Source: Acidobacteriota bacterium (GTDB taxonomy: Bacteria; Acidobacteriota; Terriglobia; Terriglobales; SCQP01). Taken from it: a stretch of DNA of 7,382 bases. The position numbers and the translations under genes were made by a program. Every line of letters starts with the position of its first letter. Position 1 is the first letter of the stretch. The notes beneath the pieces are model-generated. The model was not told where the DNA came from, made no database searches, and saw nothing but the letters and a program-made list of their open reading frames with translations. This document shows positions 1 to 6,550 of this stretch, in pieces. The stretch spans positions 1 through 7,382 of the forward strand of contig JAKATS010000231.1 of the NCBI GenBank assembly GCA_021818645.1, read 5' to 3'.

Positions 1-1184
1 TTCCGGTCCTTTAGGACAATGCCGAGCGAGGCGCTCGAGATTACACTGCGATAACGCTGTTCGCTTTCCCGCAGCGCCGCCTCGGTTTCCACCTGCTCGG
101 TGATGTCCTGGAGAATGGCCAGATTATACAGAGGACGGCCCTGATCATTTAAAACCCGAAGGGCAAGGGTGTGAACCCAGATGATCTGGCCATCGCGGCG
201 GAAGTACCGCTTGCGGATGGGCCCGTAAACTCCGGTGCGATGAAATTGCTCCCGCGCTTTTGCGCTGATCGGTTCGTCTTCGGGAAGACTGAGCTGGCCA
301 GGCTCTATCTGTTGCAATTCGTCTTCACTGTAGCCAAACATGGCGCACAGTGCGGGGTTGCCGCGCTGGAATTTGCGGTGGTTACCGACCAGAGCCAGGC
401 CAATGGGAGCGGTTTCGAAAAGGCGGCGGAAGAGTTCTTCACTTTCGCGCAGGGCGCGCTGGGTCCGGTGACTTGCGGTGATATCGCGCGCAATCCCGGT
501 CACGGCCACCACCCGCGCTTGCGACAGAACCGACCGGGAGCTGATTTCCAACTCACGCCGGGCGCCATCCCGGCGGATGATGCTGATCTCGTAGCGGATG
601 GAGGGTTCGCCTGCCAGCTTACGCTGATGCATCTGGCGCGCGAGTTCACGATCTTCGGGCACGACAATTTCGAGCAGATCGCGGCCCAGCATCTGCGAGC
701 GGGTATAGCCGGTGAGGCGTTCGCCTTCCTGATTCCATTCGGTAATGCGGCCGTCGGGCGCGCGGGTGTAAACCAAATCATTGACGTTATCTATGAGATC
801 GCGAAAGCGGCGGCGCTCCGCGGCCAATTCCGCATGAAGATTATTTAGATTCGCGGCGTACAGGGCGCAGAGACGTAAAACCGGGGCAGAGATCTGGTCG
901 AGCGGGAGGAAATCGCAAACACCCTGAGCCAGAGCGGAAGCGCGTACGGACTCATCCGAAGCCAAGGCAATCACCGGGTGGGCGCGCAGCCAATCGGGGG
1001 CAAAAAGGCCAGAATATGCCTCCCATTCCAGCAGGATGGCATCATGCGGCGGGACAGAGGAAAAATCAAATGGCGGGGCTAACCAATGCAGCCGCAGGCC
1101 GGCTGTCTCATCCAAAGATAATATTTCCAGCCGCGCGCGGATGGATGGATTTTGCACAAGGACCAATGTGGAAATTTGCGGCAT
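1..1184 (-). CDS. multi-PAS signalling protein with degenerate N-terminal receiver domain (C-terminus outside window)
   Basis: The minus frame is open from ATG 1184 to the window edge and gives 394 residues. A TGA lies 17 codons upstream with no ATG, GTG or TTG between, so this start is well fixed, although no clear Shine-Dalgarno is seen. Residues 1-110 resemble a response-regulator receiver fold: a hydrophobic strand STLVLV, HDAILLEW (48-54), VIALAS (71-76) and a GVCDFLPL element (88-95). The paired acidic residues, phosphoacceptor Asp (Glu53 instead) and conserved Lys are all missing. A linker helix of about 112-128 leads to PAS 1 (about 128-240; motifs GRITEWNQEGERLTGY and IIRRDGARRELEIS, ending GIARDITASH). 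PAS 2 covers about 249-365 (FETAPIGLALV, MFGYSEDEL, ending AILQDITEQ). PAS 3 begins at ESEQRYRSVISSASLGIV. Each PAS ends in the usual DIT signature. Such proteins are cytoplasmic sensors feeding a histidine kinase, GGDEF/EAL or phosphatase module; which one cannot be seen here. No transmembrane segment is visible. Confidence 0.9.
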   Translation of the reverse strand, partial: MPQISTLVLVQNPSIRARLEILSLDETAGLRLHWLAPPFDFSSVPPHDAILLEWEAYSGLFAPDWLRAHPVIALASDESVRASALAQGVCDFLPLDQISAPVLRLCALYAANLNNLHAELAAERRRFRDLIDNVNDLVYTRAPDGRITEWNQEGERLTGYTRSQMLGRDLLEIVVPEDRELARQMHQRKLAGEPSIRYEISIIRRDGARRELEISSRSVLSQARVVAVTGIARDITASHRTQRALRESEELFRRLFETAPIGLALVGNHRKFQRGNPALCAMFGYSEDELQQIEPGQLSLPEDEPISAKAREQFHRTGVYGPIRKRYFRRDGQIIWVHTLALRVLNDQGRPLYNLAILQDITEQVETEAALRESEQRYRSVISSASLGIVLKDR

Positions 1185-1226
1185 ATAAAAATTGCAATGT
1201 ATTAGAAGGATGAAAACAGAATAAGG

Positions 1227-1249
1227 AAGGATTCAATAAAGGAATTCAA
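1227..1249. repeat. short imperfect direct repeat upstream of the PAS gene
   Basis: Two near-identical copies of AAGGA(A)TTCAA lie at 1227-1236 and 1239-1249, two bases apart, in the AT-rich gap between the PAS gene start and the GNAT stop. They sit 43-65 bases upstream of the PAS start codon, where a promoter or activator site would be expected. Tandem half-sites spaced about 12 bases could be a regulator site, but the low complexity of the stretch makes chance quite possible. The rest of the gap 1185-1310 shows only a weak 7-bp stem at 1271-1290 (6-base loop, one G-U pair) with no T-run. Confidence 0.3.
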
Positions 1250-1310
1250 CAGGGTACTTTCACGAAGGATGTTCTGTTCACAGACGGAACCACTCACCAG
1301 GAATATGGAC

Positions 1311-1913
1311 TCACGTAACGATTTTAGCCATCTTCACTACAGGCAGCGCCTCGCCGTTGCCGAGCGGCACCGCAATGCGCTCGATCTCAACATAACCACG
1401 GAGGGCATACAGCGGCACACCGGTCAGAGTCGAGCCCATCTCGAAGCGGTGAAACCCGGCCTGACGCGCCGCATCTTCCACCGTACTGAGAATCAACGAG
1501 CCCAGACCCTGCCGTGCGAAATCGGGATGCACGAAGATGGCGCGAATCCTGGCGGAATCGAGAGCGGGGTCGAGCAGTTCCGGTAGGCGTCCCGGGCCGC
1601 AGTCAGCGCCGAATAGCGTTCTACGCCGTGACCAGCCACCACAACCTACCAGGAGTGGCAAACGACCCACTGTTTCGGCTACAAAGTATGTACCATCACG
1701 GATGAGCTGCGTATCCACACCGAGAACCGTACCCAACGCACCGTCGATCTGCCGCGGCGTATAATCGTTTGCCTGCAATCGGCGGACGGAAGCTTCGATG
1801 AGTGCATTCAGCGCGGGAAGATCGTCCTGCGCAGCCAGGCGCAGATGAAATTGGGAAGTGTGTTGCACAGGAGCACAGCAACTGATACAGCAACCCGTTT
1901 CGATAGTGGGCAT
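1311..1913 (-). CDS. GNAT family N-acetyltransferase
   Basis: A 200-residue protein that would transfer an acetyl group from acetyl-CoA to an amine; the substrate cannot be told from sequence. The GNAT fold starts at FHLRLAAQDDLPALNALIEAS (from residue 22). Family-typical blocks follow in order: TPRQIDGALGTVLGVDTQLI (52-71), GTYFVAE (74-80), VGCGGWSRR (89-97), then motif A, RIRAIFVHPDFARQGLGS (122-139), whose RQGLG loop binds the CoA pyrophosphate. LTGVPLYALRGY (163-174) is the motif B region. The protein is soluble, with no signal peptide. The ATG at 1913 gives a short N-terminal tail with four cysteines (C8, C9, C12, C13) that is not part of the GNAT fold. The GTG at 1868 (residue 16) is an alternative start, and neither has a strong Shine-Dalgarno. 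The tRNA-Ser gene lies just upstream on the same strand, so the two may share a transcript. Confidence 0.9.
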   Translation of the reverse strand: MPTIETGCCISCCAPVQHTSQFHLRLAAQDDLPALNALIEASVRRLQANDYTPRQIDGALGTVLGVDTQLIRDGTYFVAETVGRLPLLVGCGGWSRRRTLFGADCGPGRLPELLDPALDSARIRAIFVHPDFARQGLGSLILSTVEDAARQAGFHRFEMGSTLTGVPLYALRGYVEIERIAVPLGNGEALPVVKMAKIVT

Positions 1914-1926
1914 CAGGCGAGAATTC

Positions 1927-2016
1927 TGGCGGAGGGAGAGGGATTCGAACCCCCGGTACGGTTTCCCGTACAGCGGTTTTCAAGACCGCCGGTTTCAACC
2001 ACTCACCCATCCCTCC
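1927..2016 (-). tRNA. tRNA-Ser (anticodon UGA)
   Basis: Reading the minus strand, a 7-bp acceptor stem GGAGGGA/TCCCTCC closes the molecule. The anticodon arm is GCGGT-CTTGAAA-ACCGC, placing TGA at the anticodon, which reads UCN serine codons. A long variable arm (GTACGG-GAAA-CCGTAC stem-loop) marks the class II fold expected for serine. The T arm has the GTTCGAAT loop. The discriminator base is G, as in bacterial tRNA-Ser, and it is followed directly by CCA, so the CCA tail is encoded. The total is 90 nt including CCA, normal for this tRNA. The radical SAM gene ends 90 bases upstream and the GNAT start codon comes 13 bases after the tRNA 3' end, both on the same strand. Confidence 0.97.
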
Positions 2017-2032
2017 GGGTTGCGCTCCGGTC

Positions 2033-2062
2033 GCTATGTCCGTTGATGCTTCTCAGGCTCAA
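2033..2062 (-). promoter_or_regulatory. possible promoter of the tRNA-Ser gene
   Basis: On the minus strand TTGAGC (2062-2057) and CATAGC (2038-2033) are separated by 18 bases. Initiation about 7 bases further on would leave a 5' leader of roughly 10 bases before the mature tRNA. Both hexamers are only partial matches to the sigma-70 consensus. The 90-base gap between the radical SAM stop and the tRNA must hold whatever promoter the tRNA has, unless it is read through from the upstream gene. Confidence 0.3.
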
Positions 2063-2106
2063 CACGGACTTGCATATAAACTACCGAGAATGACCCAGAT
2101 GCTCAC

Positions 2107-3039
2107 CTATTCCCATAATCTCACGCCCTTGACAGGCTGCAACCAGTAATTGCATTTGCTGCAAATGGGGATTTCGCTTCCCCGCAAATCGTGATGCAAT
2201 TTGCGGGCCGAGATGAGAGGCTGCCCAAGCCAGACATCCCGCAGCGATTGGGTATTGAGATCTCCCGCCACGTGTTCTTCATTCCAATCATTGCAACAGA
2301 GGACAGCTTTACCATCCGCCCATATATTTAGATCCTGGAATGGCAAAACGCAAGCCTGCGCCGTCCGGCCCGTTTCGGCTCCGCCCTGGTTGTTGATATT
2401 CACCAGGCTGCTGGCGCGGTTGGAAAATCCGCTTAAACCTACAAAATCCGCTATTCCCCGCCAGCGATCTATAAATTGTTCCGCTTCCTGCCGATTGCGA
2501 TCGATTACTATCATGGTCACCCGCAGTTTCGGCCTTTTTAATCCCGCTTTCCGCCGCAGAGCCAGCAGGCGATGAATATTGGCTTCAATCTGATCGAAGT
2601 TCAGACGTATCCGGATGGCCTCGGCGGTGGCTTTGGTGGCGCCATCAATCGAGATGTTGATGGCATGCACTTGCATGCGTAAAAATAAATTGATTTTATC
2701 ATCGCTCATCCGATTGCCGTTGGTGTTGAGTTCGATCAAAAAGAAATGGTTCTTTTTGCGGATATATTCGAAATATTTCTCAATATCTTTCAGCACCAGC
2801 AATTCGCCATAACCATTCATGCGAAGGCGGGGGATTTTCATTGCAGCCGCCTGATCGATGATTTTTTTGAACAAATCAAAATTCATGGCTCCAGCAGGCC
2901 GATCCATACGATCCCGAGGGCAATGGATACAGCGCGCATCACAGGCGGCAATTATTTCCAGATTCAATCCATCCGGCCGGTGCGGCCAGGCGTAGGACGA
3001 AGCGATGTATTGAAGTACAGCTATGCGTTCGCGTAGCAA
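2107..3039 (-). CDS. radical SAM/SPASM domain protein
   Basis: A 310-residue enzyme. The radical SAM cluster motif is C33-x3-C37-x2-C40 (CDARCIHC), whose three cysteines hold the 4Fe-4S cluster that cleaves S-adenosylmethionine to a 5'-deoxyadenosyl radical. The usual later landmarks follow: NGYGE (75-79, GGE-like SAM contact), ELNTNG (103-108) and INISIDGA (127-134). The C-terminal SPASM/Twitch-type region has C230, C248-C249, GDLNTQSLRDVW (259-270) and C293-x2-C296, enough ligands for one auxiliary Fe-S cluster rather than the two of full anSME-type SPASM enzymes. This architecture occurs in peptide-modifying enzymes and in sugar or aminocyclitol enzymes such as the BtrN type; the substrate is unknown. 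The start is TTG at 3039. An in-frame TAA lies 12 codons upstream with no ATG between, and GGGAAG sits at Shine-Dalgarno distance. Base composition is much lower in GC than the flanks (hand count 38% for 2701-2820). No precursor peptide or partner gene is adjacent. Confidence 0.9.
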   Translation of the reverse strand: MLRERIAVLQYIASSYAWPHRPDGLNLEIIAACDARCIHCPRDRMDRPAGAMNFDLFKKIIDQAAAMKIPRLRMNGYGELLVLKDIEKYFEYIRKKNHFFLIELNTNGNRMSDDKINLFLRMQVHAINISIDGATKATAEAIRIRLNFDQIEANIHRLLALRRKAGLKRPKLRVTMIVIDRNRQEAEQFIDRWRGIADFVGLSGFSNRASSLVNINNQGGAETGRTAQACVLPFQDLNIWADGKAVLCCNDWNEEHVAGDLNTQSLRDVWLGQPLISARKLHHDLRGSEIPICSKCNYWLQPVKGVRLWE

Positions 3040-3071
3040 GGAATAATCTTCCCAATGTATGTCGCAGAATG

Positions 3072-3101
3072 ATTATCAGCGATTTCCGCTACGAGGAACA
3101 A
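3072..3101 (-). promoter_or_regulatory. possible promoter of the radical SAM gene
   Basis: On the minus strand TTGTTC (3101-3096) and GATAAT (3077-3072; preceded by T, giving TGATAAT) are 18 bases apart. The -10 matches consensus at five of six positions and the -35 at three. Transcription would begin near 3065 and leave a leader of about 25 bases containing GGGAAG ahead of the TTG codon at 3039, which fits that start choice. Confidence 0.35.
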
Positions 3102-3171
3102 TAGATGAATTTCGGCTTTGATTCTTTTCTCCAATTCATGCGGCCGGCAGGATGCGGCAAGCTGCGGCGAC

Positions 3172-3203
3172 TTGACGGGAGGGCTTCGTTCCCGGCTTAA
3201 TAT
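3172..3203 (+). promoter_or_regulatory. weak promoter candidate for the TPR-peptidase pair, with a short inverted repeat
   Basis: TTGACG (3172-3177) is a good -35 match. TAATAT (3198-3203) is AT-rich and -10-like, but the 20-base spacing is longer than the preferred 16-18. Between them is a small inverted repeat, CGGGA (3176-3180) and TCCCG (3190-3194), that could be an operator half-site pair or chance. This lies about 65 bases upstream of the TPR start codon in the 230-base divergent gap 3040-3269, in which no further gene is recognised. Confidence 0.25.
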
Positions 3204-3269
3204 AGATTCCGGCTTTGTGAGCAGCTGAACAGGCACTCGCCGCCAGGAACAGGAATCGAGGCACCAACG

Positions 3270-3797
3270 ATGGCGTCGGCAAACGTAAAAACCACCAAAT
3301 CAACCTCCGGCAACCCCGAAAGCGAGGTTTGGCTGGAACAATATGAAGCGGCGATGAAGCTGTTCACGCAGCAGAAGTTTGAACGCGCCCGGCCGCTGCT
3401 GGAAAAAGTGGCCGGCGGTCCGGAGGCCAGGCTCGCCGACCGGGCCCGCCTGCATCTGCAAATCTGCGCGCAGAGACTGGATGAGGCCGCTCCGGTACTG
3501 CACAGCGCCACGGATTATTACAATGCCGGCGTAGTGGAAATGAACCAGTCGCGCTATGACGCCGCGCTGGAATATCTGCAAAAAGCCGCCAAGCTGGCGC
3601 CCAAGGACGGCTATGTCGCTTATGCGCTGGCCGTGCTGCATGCCCAGCTGCATCAGGCCGAGGCGGCAGTGCAAGCGATGGAACAGGCGATCCGGCTGGA
3701 ACCGCGCACGCGTTGGCTGGCCCGCACGGACCGGGATTTGCAAGGCATCAGCGATGATCCACGCTTTACGGAACTGCTTTATCCGGAACCGGAGTAG
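3270..3797 (+). CDS. small TPR repeat protein
   Basis: A 175-residue, all-helical protein with no signal peptide or membrane segment, so probably cytoplasmic. A first helical pair (about 20-47, WLEQYEAAMKLFTQQKFERARPLLEKV) is followed by a conserved stretch ADRARLHLQICAQRL (56-70). Two canonical tetratricopeptide units come next: about 80-113 (DYYNAGVVEMNQSRYDAALE to KLAPKD) and 114-147 (YVAYALAVLHAQLHQAEAAV to RLEPRT). The tail is DDPRFTELLYPE (162-173). TPR units are protein-interaction scaffolds, and no enzymatic residue is seen. The ADRAR-LHL-IC-QRL and DPRF-ELLYPE blocks are, to my recollection, typical of a conserved acidobacterial TPR family. The ATG at 3270 follows GAGG at 3258-3261, a well-placed ribosome site. 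The 3' end overlaps the start of the S9 peptidase gene by 44 bases in another frame, so the two are very likely one transcriptional unit. The partner is unknown. Confidence 0.88.
   Translation: MASANVKTTKSTSGNPESEVWLEQYEAAMKLFTQQKFERARPLLEKVAGGPEARLADRARLHLQICAQRLDEAAPVLHSATDYYNAGVVEMNQSRYDAALEYLQKAAKLAPKDGYVAYALAVLHAQLHQAEAAVQAMEQAIRLEPRTRWLARTDRDLQGISDDPRFTELLYPEPE
3742..3745 (+). promoter_or_regulatory. ribosome binding site that supports the upstream start of the S9 peptidase
   Basis: AAGG lies 8 bases before ATG 3754, inside the coding region of the TPR gene. It favours this start over the in-frame ATG at 3814. Only the 3754 start supplies a basic N-terminal segment and a complete signal peptide. 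Confidence 0.55.
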
Positions 3798-5781
3798 ATG
3801 GTTTGCGGCGGCCATGGCCGCCGGCGGAGTGGCCTTGGGCTTATCTACAGCTGCACGAGCCGCCACGCCGATCGGCCAACTTCTGCGAAACCTGAGCCGG
3901 GTACGGCGGCTGACACAGACCGCCCTATCACCCAATGGACACTGGGTTGCCTGGATTGAAGCGATTCCGGGAAAACATGGCGAAATCACGGGGATGAGCC
4001 GGATTCATCTGATCCGGACCGATGATGCGGGCCATGTCTATACGCTAAAAGTGAATGCGCGGCCCGCCGGATATTCCGACCCGGCCTGGTCAGCCGACAG
4101 CCGGTATCTGGCTTTTTTATCCACAGCGGAAAACCCGGCGCAGGCCCAGATCTATGTAGCGCGAATCGGCGCTGGAGCCATCGGCCGGCCGGTACGCCTG
4201 ACCCGGCTGCAGGGCGATCTGGGCGACCTTCACTGGTCACCGGGCGGGAAGCGGATCGGGTTCTTATATATTCATAACGCATTGCGCGCGGCCGGACCGC
4301 TGCAGCCGATGACGCCGCCTTCCGGGGTGATTGAGTCGCATATCTATGAACAGCGGCTGATGACGGCGGCGTGGCCGGGCGGACAGATCAGGTCCTTATC
4401 TCCGCCACATCTTTATGTATATCAATACGGATGGTCGCCGCGAGGCCGGCAATTTGCGATCAGCGCGGCCCATGGCAATGGCGACGCCAACTGGTGGATC
4501 GCAAAATTGTATGCGCTCAATTCCCACCGCGGCGGACTAAGGCTGATCAGCCGCCCGGCCTGGCAGATCGCACAACCCCGCTGGTCGCCGGATGGGAAAA
4601 CGATCGCATTCATCAGCGGCATCATGAGCGATGAAGGCTCGACCGGCGGGGATTTATTCCTGGCGCCGGCCTCCGGCGGACAAGACAAAGACATTACCCC
4701 ATATTTGCGCGCCACAATTACCAGTTTCCACTGGCTGAACGCGAATCAGATTCTACTCAGCGAAGATCGCGGAGGCGCGGCGGCGCTGGCGCGGCTGAAC
4801 CTGAAAACGGGGAAAATCACAGACCTCTGGCGTGGTCCGGTTTCGATCACGGCCGGAGGCTGGAATTTTGGCGTTTCCCTGGCCCGGGATGGAGTCCATG
4901 CGGCGATGATCCAGGCATCGTTCCGCCAGCCGCCGGAGCTGTGGGCGGGAAGGCTGGGACATTGGCGCCAGATCACACAGGTGAACGCAAAGCTGCATCC
5001 AGCCTGGGGCCGCGTGGTGGACCTGCACTGGCGGCATTCCCCCTACCGGTTGCAGGGCTGGCTGATGCTGCCCTGGCATTATGATCCGCATGAGAAGTAT
5101 CCCCTGGTGGTTTCCGTACACGGCGGACCGGGCGCAGCCAATACCCCGGACTGGCCGGGGACTTTTTATAACACGTCGCTGCTTTCACATGTAGGGTTCT
5201 TTGTTTTCTATCCCAATCCGCGGGGCAGTTTCGGGCAAGGCGAAACGTTTGCCCGGGCCAACATCAAGGATTTCGGTTACGGCGATTTTCAGGACATATT
5301 GGCCGGAGTCAAGTACATAACGCGGCATTACCCGGTGGATCCCAGGCGCATGGGCATCACCGGCTGGAGCTATGGCGGCTATATGACCATGTGGGCGGTC
5401 ACCCGCACCCATATGTTCAAGGCCGCCGTGGCCGGCGCCGGGCTGGCCGACTGGCTCAGCTATTACGGTGAAAACGATATAGACCAATGGATGATTCCTT
5501 ATTTTGGGGCGTCGGTCTATGACGATCCCGGCATTTATGCGCGCAGCGCACCGATGACGTTTATCAAGAACGCCCGAACCCCGACGCTGATTCTGGTGGG
5601 CGACCGGGATGGGGAATGCCCCACGCCGCAATCGTTTGAGTTCTGGCGAGCGCTGCGAACGCTGGGCGTGCCCACCGAACTAGTGGTGTATAAAGACGAA
5701 GGCCATTATATCTGGCGTCCCAGCGATCAGCGGGACATTGTGCGGCGGCAGATCGCCTGGTTTGAAAAATATCTGCACTGA
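3754..5781 (+). CDS. exported S9-family serine peptidase (prolyl oligopeptidase type)
   Basis: A 675-residue hydrolase that would cleave peptides outside the cytoplasm. From ATG 3754 the N-terminus reads as a classical Sec signal: basic n-region (R6, R11, R13, R15), hydrophobic FAAAMAAGGVALGLSTAA (17-34) and cleavage site ARA-A after residue 36. Residues of about 45-420 form a beta-propeller with WS-x-D/G-type blade motifs at about 109 (DPAWSADSRYLAF), 159 (LHWSPGGKRIGF), 225 (YGWSPRGRQFAI) and 275 (PRWSPDGKTIAF). The alpha/beta-hydrolase domain begins near 440, with HGGPG at 456-460 (oxyanion region) and NPRGSFGQGE. The catalytic triad is Ser539 (GWSYGG), Asp619 (GDRDGECP) and His651 (DEGHYIW), all in S9 order and spacing. 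Length is normal for the acylaminoacyl/dipeptidyl-peptidase-like branch; exact specificity cannot be assigned. Cys replaces the usual Val in the Asp motif. The gene is nested 44 bases into the TPR gene, and its stop lies 4 bases from the stop of the converging glycosyltransferase. Confidence 0.93.
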   Translation: MIHALRNCFIRNRSRWFAAAMAAGGVALGLSTAARAATPIGQLLRNLSRVRRLTQTALSPNGHWVAWIEAIPGKHGEITGMSRIHLIRTDDAGHVYTLKVNARPAGYSDPAWSADSRYLAFLSTAENPAQAQIYVARIGAGAIGRPVRLTRLQGDLGDLHWSPGGKRIGFLYIHNALRAAGPLQPMTPPSGVIESHIYEQRLMTAAWPGGQIRSLSPPHLYVYQYGWSPRGRQFAISAAHGNGDANWWIAKLYALNSHRGGLRLISRPAWQIAQPRWSPDGKTIAFISGIMSDEGSTGGDLFLAPASGGQDKDITPYLRATITSFHWLNANQILLSEDRGGAAALARLNLKTGKITDLWRGPVSITAGGWNFGVSLARDGVHAAMIQASFRQPPELWAGRLGHWRQITQVNAKLHPAWGRVVDLHWRHSPYRLQGWLMLPWHYDPHEKYPLVVSVHGGPGAANTPDWPGTFYNTSLLSHVGFFVFYPNPRGSFGQGETFARANIKDFGYGDFQDILAGVKYITRHYPVDPRRMGITGWSYGGYMTMWAVTRTHMFKAAVAGAGLADWLSYYGENDIDQWMIPYFGASVYDDPGIYARSAPMTFIKNARTPTLILVGDRDGECPTPQSFEFWRALRTLGVPTELVVYKDEGHYIWRPSDQRDIVRRQIAWFEKYLH

Positions 5782-5785
5782 ACGC

Positions 5786-6550
5786 TCAAGCCGGGGGCGG
5801 AGTCCGGGCAAAATATTTCTCGGCGAGTTTGGCTTCTTTGGCGAAGACATAATAGCCCGCCTGCACGGCGATCAGCCAGCCGGGCAGACCGTCGCGAAAT
5901 CCCTGGCGCAGAATATAACTCCGGAAAAACACCCACGGGGGCAACCCTACCAGGCGCCGCAGGGAGGGCCGTTCGCCAGCCTGATGACGGGCCTGGGCGG
6001 CGAGATCGGTGTAACGGTTCAGGACGGCGATGTGCTCGTGAAAACTGCGGCGGGTAAAGTGCAGCAGATCGCCTTCGAGGCGGCCCAAACGCCCGGAGGT
6101 TTTGGGCGCCTCATGCGGAGGAACTCCGTCCCAGCGGGTGCGGGCACGATGATAGAGCCTGACCTGCGCATCGGGATACCAGCCGGAGTGCCCGATCCAG
6201 CGATCCCAGTACCAGGTGCGGCGGGCGGCCAGGTAGCCATGGCATTCGGGTTCGCGCGCGCGCCATTCCAGAATTGAATCCCTTAACCGAGGGCTTACGC
6301 GCTCATCGGCATCGAGCCAGAAGATCCAGTCATTGCGGCATTGAGAGTCGGCAAAATTATGCTTATCCCCATAGCCCTGAAATGCGCGCTGCAAAACGCG
6401 CGCGCCCAGGCTTTCGGCAATTGCCACGGTGCGATCGGTTGAGCCGGAATCCACCACCAGCCGTTCATCCGCCCAGGCCAGCGACTCCAGAGCGGCGGCA
6501 ATGTGGTCCTCTTCATTGAAGGTATTGATGCGGGCGCTAATGCGAATCAT
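5786..6550 (-). CDS. family 2 glycosyltransferase (KdtX/WaaE-like)
   Basis: A 254-residue GT-A fold inverting glycosyltransferase. It moves a sugar from a nucleotide-sugar donor, probably onto lipopolysaccharide core or another envelope glycan. The N-terminus is a perfect GT2 start: ISARINTFNEEDHI (4-17), then LESLAWADERLVVDSGSTDRT (21-41), where DSGSTD binds the nucleotide. FWLDADERV (77-85) contains the metal-binding D80-A-D82. WADE followed by VDSGSTDRT and LDADER is the pattern of the KdtX/WaaE beta-1,4-glucosyltransferase subgroup, and the length also fits. The C-terminal part has aromatic and basic segments (FRSYILRQGFRDG) usual for membrane-associated members. The start chosen is ATG 6550, directly before the conserved strand. 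The frame stays open to 6769, but that extension has no family similarity and would run into the divergent prepilin peptidase. No strong Shine-Dalgarno is seen. The acceptor and sugar are not known. Confidence 0.9.
   Translation of the reverse strand: MIRISARINTFNEEDHIAAALESLAWADERLVVDSGSTDRTVAIAESLGARVLQRAFQGYGDKHNFADSQCRNDWIFWLDADERVSPRLRDSILEWRAREPECHGYLAARRTWYWDRWIGHSGWYPDAQVRLYHRARTRWDGVPPHEAPKTSGRLGRLEGDLLHFTRRSFHEHIAVLNRYTDLAAQARHQAGERPSLRRLVGLPPWVFFRSYILRQGFRDGLPGWLIAVQAGYYVFAKEAKLAEKYFARTPPPA

Noticed and set aside
171..848. A 225-codon open frame on the plus strand.
   Set aside because: The opposite strand encodes clear PAS domains across the whole stretch. The plus-strand product has no recognisable motif and is a high-GC shadow.
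1271..1290. Hairpin after the GNAT stop as an intrinsic terminator.
   Set aside because: The stem is only 7 bp with a G-U pair and is not followed by a T-run on the minus strand.
1927..3039. Genomic island integrated at the tRNA-Ser gene, given the low-GC neighbour.
   Set aside because: Islands normally join the 3' part of a tRNA gene. Here the low-GC gene is on the 5' side, and there is no integrase and no repeated tRNA end in the window.
3021..3236. A 71-codon minus-strand frame upstream of the radical SAM gene, considered as a RiPP precursor peptide or a frameshifted N-terminus.
   Set aside because: It has no leader or core pattern, overlaps the start of the radical SAM gene in another frame and lacks a convincing ribosome site. 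The radical SAM domain is already complete without it.
3798..3800. ATG directly after the TPR stop codon as start of the next gene.
   Set aside because: It is out of frame with the S9 peptidase, whose signal peptide is encoded from 3754.
5738..6277. A 179-codon plus-strand frame across the end of the peptidase and into the glycosyltransferase.
   Set aside because: It is antisense to the well-supported GT2 gene and carries no motif; this is a shadow frame.
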